Source: Aphis gossypii
Taxonomy: Eukaryota; Arthropoda; Insecta; Hemiptera; Aphididae
Assembly (NCBI RefSeq): GCF_020184175.1
Contig: NC_065532.1
Span: 22,444,001 to 22,508,000 of the forward strand
Length of the DNA: 64,000 bases
Direction: 5' to 3'
Shown here piece by piece: positions 58,254 to 64,000 of the stretch (the first letter of the stretch is position 1; each line of letters opens with the position of its first letter). The notes beneath the pieces are model-generated. The model made no database searches. It was not told the origin of the DNA and saw only the letters and a list, made by a program, of their open reading frames with translations. Position numbers and translations under genes: made by a program.

Positions 58254-58505
58254 CCAATAAAAGTTAGTGTTATTTTATAGTATGGACCCCGAAAGGTAAT
58301 ATTATAATTTGTAATCAATAATCAATACTTACAAATAATTAAAAAATATATAATAATAATAATACCTACACATTTTACAGATATTTTTGTTGAAAAAATA
58401 GAACGTGATACTGAGTTTTGGAAAAATAAAATGGAAACTCAACTTGTTGATTTTTATAAAAATCATTTGTTGAAAGAAATAATGAATCCTGAAATACTAC
58501 ATTAA

Positions 58506-60465
58506 AAGCAGTTTATGTACCTACTATAAATTATTATTTGTTTTTTAGCTAGGTATTCGATTAATATTTTTATTTTATAAATCATGTATGCAATAATGTC
58601 ATATGTATAGGTAACATCGAACTAAGTTTAAAAATGATATAAATATATATACATGTTTTTTTTTTTTTAAATTATAATTAAATGTAAAAACTTATACCTA
58701 AACAATACGTATTTTTAAATAATAAATGCAAGTTATTATACGCAGTACTTAGTACTCATGGCAGAAAACGAATTCGAATATCTATGGCCCAACCAGTTGA
58801 CCGCTGAATGCCGCTGACAATAATAACAATAATATTCCGTAGTAATAAATAATAATAATAAGTTATTTTTATACGCGGTAAATATGCAAGTACGTGGTGA
58901 GTAGAGCGGGGTATACGAACAACGCGCACACACTCGCAGGTACATGTCATCAAATAATTAATAATGAAATATTTAGTTGTCCGTTTTGGCGTTTCGGCGC
59001 ACAAAAATGACTTCACGGGAATATGGATAACTCGTTGACAAATAAATATTTTCAGATAATTTTTTTTTTAATTGATAAACAACAATATTCTACACCCCGC
59101 ATCGAACTCAGATTTTTATTTGATTTTAAATAACAACATAAAATAATTGATAAAAAAAGATAAAAATTGTCTTTTTTTTATGACTTATTATGAGGTTTGA
59201 GATCAAAATATTGAAAAACGGAAATCGATGCGGCCTGTAAAATATTACCCTCTATTAGTTAAAAAAAAAATTATCAAATTTGGTTGATTCTATAGCACAG
59301 GATCCCTATTCCCGTAGAGCGTATTTTTGTGTACAAAATCGCATTGGCACCGGGCGCCTTAACTAGTTTAATGACTTAATGTACAGTTGAAATAACTTAG
59401 CTTTTCTCAGTTGTTTAAAAAAAAATCCATCAAATGTATTTATACAATAGCAATATATTTATTAAAACGTCATTTGAAGTTAATAACGCATACCTATTCG
59501 TTGATATAGCTTCTTGATTATTCTCTTCTTTAAGTTATTATTATTAGATTCTGAGTCGAGCTTATTAGCTTAAGGAGTCAACGAAATAGGCTCAAGCCTA
59601 AGGCAGCACTATATTTAATAAGAGGGTGGCATTTTCAAAACAGTGGTAATATTATTATTTTAGGGCCGAAAAATTTGATTTTGCCTAGTGCACTATTGTA
59701 GTATTGTCACTTGAGCAGCCCCTGCTAACCCGCAGTGCTTGGAAAGTAGTTATTTTGTTTTTAAAATGTTTAATTTGTTTATTTCATACAAGTGTAATGA
59801 TAGCCACATATAACGCTATAATAGTGGCATCATCATAATCCCTTACTTATACATAGTCGCACATATGTTCAGTAAATTATTCACACGATAGTAAACATCA
59901 TATGTGATCAGACACTGTTATGTCCTTTGACCATTATATAATTTTATTACACCACCGGCTCTAAAGACACCCATCAACTATCAGGCTCTGGTACACAACG
60001 TCACTCTCCCTGCGTACGCCTTTGGCAGTGGATGTACGTTAAAAATTTCAATAATATGTACTTATTAGTCGAATCTGTTTTTATTAGTGATTAATAATAA
60101 AAGTGTTATAATATCATCAATAGTGTGTTATTTTTCTTTTGATTAATACTAATCGAATACCAGACAATCAAACAAGGGTAAGTTAATTTACTTTATAATA
60201 CAAATCCTTATATGTGTATATGTATCTACATGCGTGTGCAGATATATACATAAGAGGGTAGTAATTCAGATTGTGTGCGCAAAATATATAAATGGTAAAT
60301 CTCACATAAATTAAAAGATTAATAATAATTATAACTAAAGAATTAATAATATAAAATATATATTGCGCAACTACGATCATTTTTGATTTACTACACAAGT
60401 TAAAAGTTTAGGACCAATGACAGTGACTTACTTGAAATTGTTCAATTATAATGGCCCATTTGGAG
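58506..60465. other. 3' part of the Mutator/YqaJ element and flanking repeats
   Basis: No gene. Inside the element (to 59356) it is non-coding. From 59560 to 59720 there are hAT-MITE-like phrases (AGCCTAAGGCAGCACTAT; TTTTGCCTAGTGCAC). No paired ends with duplications were found. Confidence 0.4.
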
Positions 60466-60684
60466 AACTTCAAACCGAATGAGAACAGGAGTTGGACGCA
60501 CTAAGGATAACATGAATAAATGGGGACACCTACAACTTGTGAATGTGGGATGGAACAGTCAATGAAACATATTCTGCAATGCCCAATCTGTCCTTACTAA
60601 TGCACACAAGACGATGTTATGAATGCAAGTGACAACGCCAAAGACGTAGCTAGTTTTTGGGCTGAAACCATAGGAACCAGAAAA
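60466..60684 (+). pseudogene. Non-LTR retrotransposon (LINE) C-terminal scrap
   Basis: Short remnant of the end of a LINE reverse-transcriptase protein: RMRTGVGRTKDNMNKWG, then after a frame change TCECGMEQSMKHILQCP, the Cys/His-containing tail typical of RTE/Jockey-like and related clades, then NAKDVASFWAETI. A stop interrupts it after CPYC-like sequence (about 60598). No RT or endonuclease domain remains. Confidence 0.6.
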
Positions 60685-61560
60685 CGACAATCATTTACCA
60701 TTTATATGACTTTGAATTATTTTAATCTGTTTATTTAATTTTATCTATTTGTTTGTCTTTTATTTTTATATTTATGGTTTTACTTTGTATGTATACTTTG
60801 ATAGTTATTATTTAAAGAATGTACCTACATAATGGTGTGCCTGAAACGAGAAAATAAAAACTTGAAATTATGTAAACATTTTAAATATTATCGTATATTG
60901 ATAAATTAGGTATTATATTAATAATTAAATAACACAAAACCAAACGTAACGTTTAACAAAATATATAATTTATCATTAAACAAAACATAATGCTAAGCAT
61001 TATTTATATATAGTATAGGTACCATTAAAAAAATAATTAATTTAAATATTATTAAAAATTTTTTTAAATTTAATATGTTGGTATTAATAGAATAATTTTA
61101 TTGTCATTAGCTAATAGTGATGCCCTATTGCTCTGTTACTTTGAAACAGGTACTTATAAATGCGTTTAAAATTTAAATTCTGAAAAAAACGCAAAAATTG
61201 TACAACGTTTTAAATCTGAATAGGTAACGATAAACGTAAAATTTGTGTGACGTTTTTATTCACAATAACATAAAACGAAATTTTTTTTTCAAATTCAAGC
61301 CCTGATAGAAAGTGAACTTTCTACGGTACTTACGACGGCATTTACTAATTATAAAACAACAACTTATTAGAACAATTAATTTCTTTTACGCATTATTCTG
61401 GCGATCAAAGCATATATTAATATATTATAAGTATATAGGTAATTCATTTTCAGTAACGTTACTATCACCATCACGTCTTATTGGTTTTTGGTAAATGTCA
61501 AATGATTAGACGATAGGTATGCATACGGGCATTTATAAACTATAATAATAATGATAATAC
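60685..61560. other. AT-rich sequence, no gene
   Basis: No coding similarity on either strand. It leads up to the LTR at 61561. Confidence 0.5.
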
Positions 61561-62153
61561 TGTAGTGAGCCGGTCCTGGTGAAGATGGCTCAACACGATT
61601 TAACGACGAAGTCCACTTTGTCGTCTATCTTCTTCGGAGAGCGTAAGAAATTTGTAGTAAATAAACAACTCGGTTTTTTATAAGTTTGAAAATCAAGTTA
61701 TTTATTAACTGAGACAGAGTAAAATAATAATTTTAACGACTGGCCCGATGTGTTGTTAAGTATAGAACAACGCCACCGGTCCACGCGTACTTGAGGCTTA
61801 ACTATGTCTGAAACTTAATACCTACTACCACAACCTTTTTATATAAAACTAATCATGGACGTAGTCCCCGAATATACGTGTGTGTCATGGTAAACCGGAA
61901 CACAAGTTTCGTGTTTACGACGACACGATTATTAAATGCGTATTAGCTTTCTAAATATTCATATAACTAGCTCTATAAAATAATATAAATAATATACGTA
62001 TCTTAATTCTACGCATTCATATAACAAGAATATAATACTAGATCTATAAATTGGATATATGAAATTATTGCAAATAGTATCAGCTCAAAGGTAATAAAAA
62101 AATAAAGTAATAAAAATAAAGTAATAAAATAGTAATATGGTCGGATTACTACA
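61561..62153 (-). repeat. 3' LTR of an env-bearing retroelement
   Basis: A 593-bp segment with TGTAGTGAGCC at one edge and GGATTACTACA at the other (TGTAGT/ACTACA inverted ends). The genes to the right are on the minus strand, so this is the 3' LTR. A polypurine tract abuts it at 62154. The 5' LTR lies outside the window, so the two LTRs cannot be compared. A related solo LTR is at 24956-25387. Confidence 0.85.
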
Positions 62154-62168
62154 CTCCTCCCCTTTAAG
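62154..62168 (-). promoter_or_regulatory. Polypurine tract (plus-strand primer)
   Basis: On the minus strand the sequence reads CTTAAAGGGGAGGAG immediately before the LTR, the expected place and composition of the tract that primes plus-strand DNA synthesis. Confidence 0.85.
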
Positions 62169-62238
62169 ACAAAAATCACCGATTTTTACTGTTTAATATG
62201 AAGTTTTCATTTTCGGGTATAATGGTACTGATTGTTCA

Positions 62239-63115
62239 CTAACCTGGGTCGTCATTGTACTGTTCCATGACTACTGGTGGTTGTGAACTTGGTGTTGTAA
62301 CATTTTGTTCGTTTCGAAACACTACGGAAGTACACCGGGTCATTCTTCTTCGTGCTCTGTATTGTTGTAATAAATGTGCAAAAATGTTAATTATAAAAAA
62401 GAAAATTCCGCAACCTCCGATGGAAAATGTTATCACCAAAACATATTCATATATCGTTATTTTGTGTTTAAGATTTTCTAAATCGCTTATGTTATTGTTT
62501 AGAAATTGTAAGTAACTATGTGTATTTGAAACTGCGTTTAAATCGTCCATTCTGTTGTTAATTATGTCTTTGGTTTCTATTGTCGCTAAATTTGTTAGTT
62601 TCATTTCTGGTTCTATCATTGAGTTTGGATGAAGTCTGGGTAAGATTCTTGATTAATTCTCCCTGGAATTAATACATCTCGTGTTGCATATCCTTTGCAT
62701 GTGGAGTTCAGGCGTATAATACCTACTCCTTCTATTGTATGGCTGCTTGATTCTTTATCGGAGTCACACGTAACGAAAACTGTCTCTCCACTTGATGCGT
62801 ATAACCAAGCGTTTTGAAACTCAAGTTTGTGAAAAATAGTTGTATTTATCTGTATTTGTCGTATTTCGCAACTTTTAGGTACTTTAACTGGATCTTGTAG
62901 TAATTGTATTTCGCATATTGGTCTTGTGTTTCTAGGATATAAAGGATTAATTTCAGGACATAAAAGGAAATTATGAGCTGATTTACATACTGAGTAGTGA
63001 AATTGGTCATAAGTTGTATACAATTCTTTCGTTTTGCTAATTGCTAAAAAGTTATAACTAGGCTTAATATAAATACAGTTTGTTAGTTTACATACAGGTT
63101 TAGGTATTAATAAGT
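62239..63115 (-). pseudogene. Retroelement envelope-like gene, N-terminally deleted and frame-broken
   Basis: Minus-strand open stretches 63146-62616 and 62619-62239 overlap by four bases in different frames. The first has paired Cys residues and a surface-domain-like pattern; the second has a predicted transmembrane segment of about 22 hydrophobic residues (about 62459-62394) followed by a basic, Arg-rich cytoplasmic tail. This resembles the C-terminal part of baculovirus-F-like envelope proteins of errantivirus-type elements. No signal peptide or fusion peptide region is present: the left (N-terminal) part is missing, joined instead to pol sequence near 63115. The frame is also interrupted at 62619. 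It is a dead remnant. Confidence 0.65.
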
Positions 63116-64000
63116 TCCGTAAGTGTACGAATGCGTTCTCGCCCACTAGTCCCCTGGTTATTGGTAATAGTTAATACTTGTTCTTGATATGGTTCCCATT
63201 TCAAATTACTAGTGTTTAATTCTTCGATTATAAAAGGTTCTTCGGAAATGTTGATTATATTGCTTATAATTTTATTATCTAATACTGGGCTCAAGCTATT
63301 AGCGATTATAACGTTTTGATTTAATTCCTGGTTTTTAATAGTCACTAATTTATGGTCAATAAATTCGTCTGCGGAGATAGCTAACACACAATTACTACGC
63401 GGCGGTATAACTATGGATTGCGCTGTAGGCGGTTTACATTGCGGCATCATAAACATATCTCGACTAAAATCTAACACTATGCGGTTGTCCTTGATAAAGT
63501 CTCTACCTATAATACCTGATTCGGGTACTCGGAAATCGGCAGCTACGACATCGAATTTGACGTAAAAATCCGCTCCCTCTATATTAATAGTTATTTTTAA
63601 TGTCCCGAAGGTGGTTACTGGGTTTGCCGTAATACCACTAATTGTACGTTTTTCACTTTCGTTTATTACGATGTTTTTTTTTAGTGCTGATATTTTAATG
63701 AGGCTCATATCGGCTCCCGTGTCTACGAATAATTTTATTATGGTAGGTTCAAAACTGGTAGAGGTGCACTTAACGTGTTCTCTTTCCATGTATGTAATAG
63801 TTCTGACATTATTTTCGATTTCGCCTACGGTACGATTTACATTGTTGTTTTTACTAGTCGAGGCTTCGCCCTGCTCTTTTTTCTTTTTTTCATTGTATAT
63901 TCTCTTACGACATTCACTAATGACGTGATTCTCTTTTTTACAGTAGTGACAGACTTTAACTTGATTTACGGAATTTTTGAAATTTTTATTTTCGGTCTGA
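63100..64000 (-). pseudogene. Gag nucleocapsid end and retropepsin, pol deleted after protease
   Basis: Open on the minus strand from the window edge to 63100. It begins inside gag with a CX2CX4HX4C zinc knuckle (CHYCKKENHVISEC, about 63953-63912), followed by a Lys/Glu-rich stretch. The aspartic protease has LFVDTGADMSL (about 63737-63705), a flap region and the SGIIGRDFI motif (about 63528-63502). About 115 residues of linker lead to RERIRTLTELINT, where the region before reverse transcriptase normally continues, then a stop. RT, RNase H and integrase are absent; envelope-like sequence starts within 20 bases. The element is therefore an internal-deletion derivative. Confidence 0.82.

Larger units (their letters stand above)
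52451..58505 (+). pseudogene. Mutator-like transposase with YqaJ exonuclease domain, 10 exons
   Basis: Exons 52451-52524, 52677-52847, 52925-53447, 53999-54435, 54521-54679, 54722-54930, 55013-55214, 55285-55629, 55713-56023 continued at 58264-58295, and 58381-58505. All junctions are GT-AG and phase-matched. The start is MNKKYGVKSKTVAAYRKKKG. The middle has the Mutator-type core (ITVIADGAWSKRSYRTNYNA, KLIGDGDSSVTKK, IECKNHILRNY) and the end the YqaJ nuclease domain (KYRLTASNFGRVCKL, GSPDGLVGD then EIKCPHS). About 862 codons. Lesions: the MULE insertion, a frameshift at an A8 run (55965-55972) and a TAG at 58265. Otherwise open, so it died recently. Confidence 0.82.
52037..59356 (+). mobile_element. 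Mutator/YqaJ-type DNA element (ends tentative)
   Basis: CCCCCGGTGCC (52037-52047) and GGCACCGGGCG (59346-59356) form an 11-bp inverted pair with one mismatch. Similarity may extend outwards (TTAAG on the left, CTTAA on the right), so the exact termini and target duplication are unclear. The element holds the ten-exon Mutator/YqaJ gene and a MULE inserted into its ninth exon. Confidence 0.5.

Noticed and set aside
58736..59016. Overlapping minus-strand ORFs of 69 and 86 codons
   Set aside because: No resemblance to any family, low-complexity composition, and they lie in the non-coding tail of the Mutator/YqaJ element.
1..64000. tRNA or rRNA genes
   Set aside because: No cloverleaf with conserved box A and box B sequences or rRNA-like GC-rich conserved blocks was noticed; a tRNAscan-SE run would be decisive.

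Overview
This is eukaryotic DNA, very AT-rich, with long homopolymers and TATT/AATAAT runs, GT-AG introns and almost no room for host genes. The protein families (hAT types with BED or TTF fingers, piggyBac, Tnp2/DUF4806 elements, Mutator/YqaJ, FLYWCH-MULE, Polinton/Maverick, an env-bearing Ty3-type retroelement, KRAB-A-domain-2-like integrase, single-BIR proteins) and the sequence texture fit an insect, most likely an aphid or a related sternorrhynchan hemipteran. That assignment is inferred from composition and family content. I found no convincing single-copy host gene, rRNA, tRNA or CRISPR array.

Left part (1-16783): a broken hAT enters from the left edge (1-1418). A complete hAT with an intact 692-aa transposase follows (1786-5320, 8-bp target duplication CGCTGGAT). 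Then comes a nest of three elements: a decayed ZBED-type hAT (about 5944-16783), split by a DUF4371/ZMYM1-type hAT (8737-16707, duplication CCTAGGTT), itself split by an intron-bearing minus-strand hAT (10890-15108).

Middle (16784-39640): LTR/leader-like sequence, a broken piggyBac in TTAA (18171-20886), a minus-strand Helitron remnant, an uncharacterised transposase-like gene cut by a 432-bp solo LTR, a BIR fragment, a PC4-like fragment, a MADF exon, and a KRBA2-like integrase pseudogene split by a 526-bp insert. A second DUF4371-type hAT (31176-35082, duplication AAGATAAC) has four coding exons that join in frame to an intact 812-aa protein. Next are an unrecognised spliced gene and a second PC4-like pseudogene, facing each other, then the last part of a Polinton-type DNA polymerase.

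Centre right (39649-50540): a 7.8-kb CMC-type element (CCCTAATA termini, 61-bp subterminal repeats, Tnp2 and DUF4806 genes that could share a first exon) sits between the polymerase remnant and a Polinton capsid module (PX-like, adenain-type protease, minor capsid, major capsid). The simplest reading is one decayed Polinton split by the CMC element.

Right part (50745-64000): Ty3 gag/integrase scraps; a 7.3-kb Mutator/YqaJ element whose ten-exon gene is nearly whole but was hit by a FLYWCH-MULE (56024-58253, duplication CCAATAAAAG); a LINE scrap; and, at the right edge, the 3' half of a minus-strand LTR element in which protease runs almost directly into a truncated envelope gene.

The genes do not form a pathway. 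They are independent mobile elements whose nesting gives a relative order of insertion. The best candidates for something new are the paired PC4-like genes near BIR and Polinton sequence, the possible shared first exon of the CMC element, and two hAT copies that look structurally complete.
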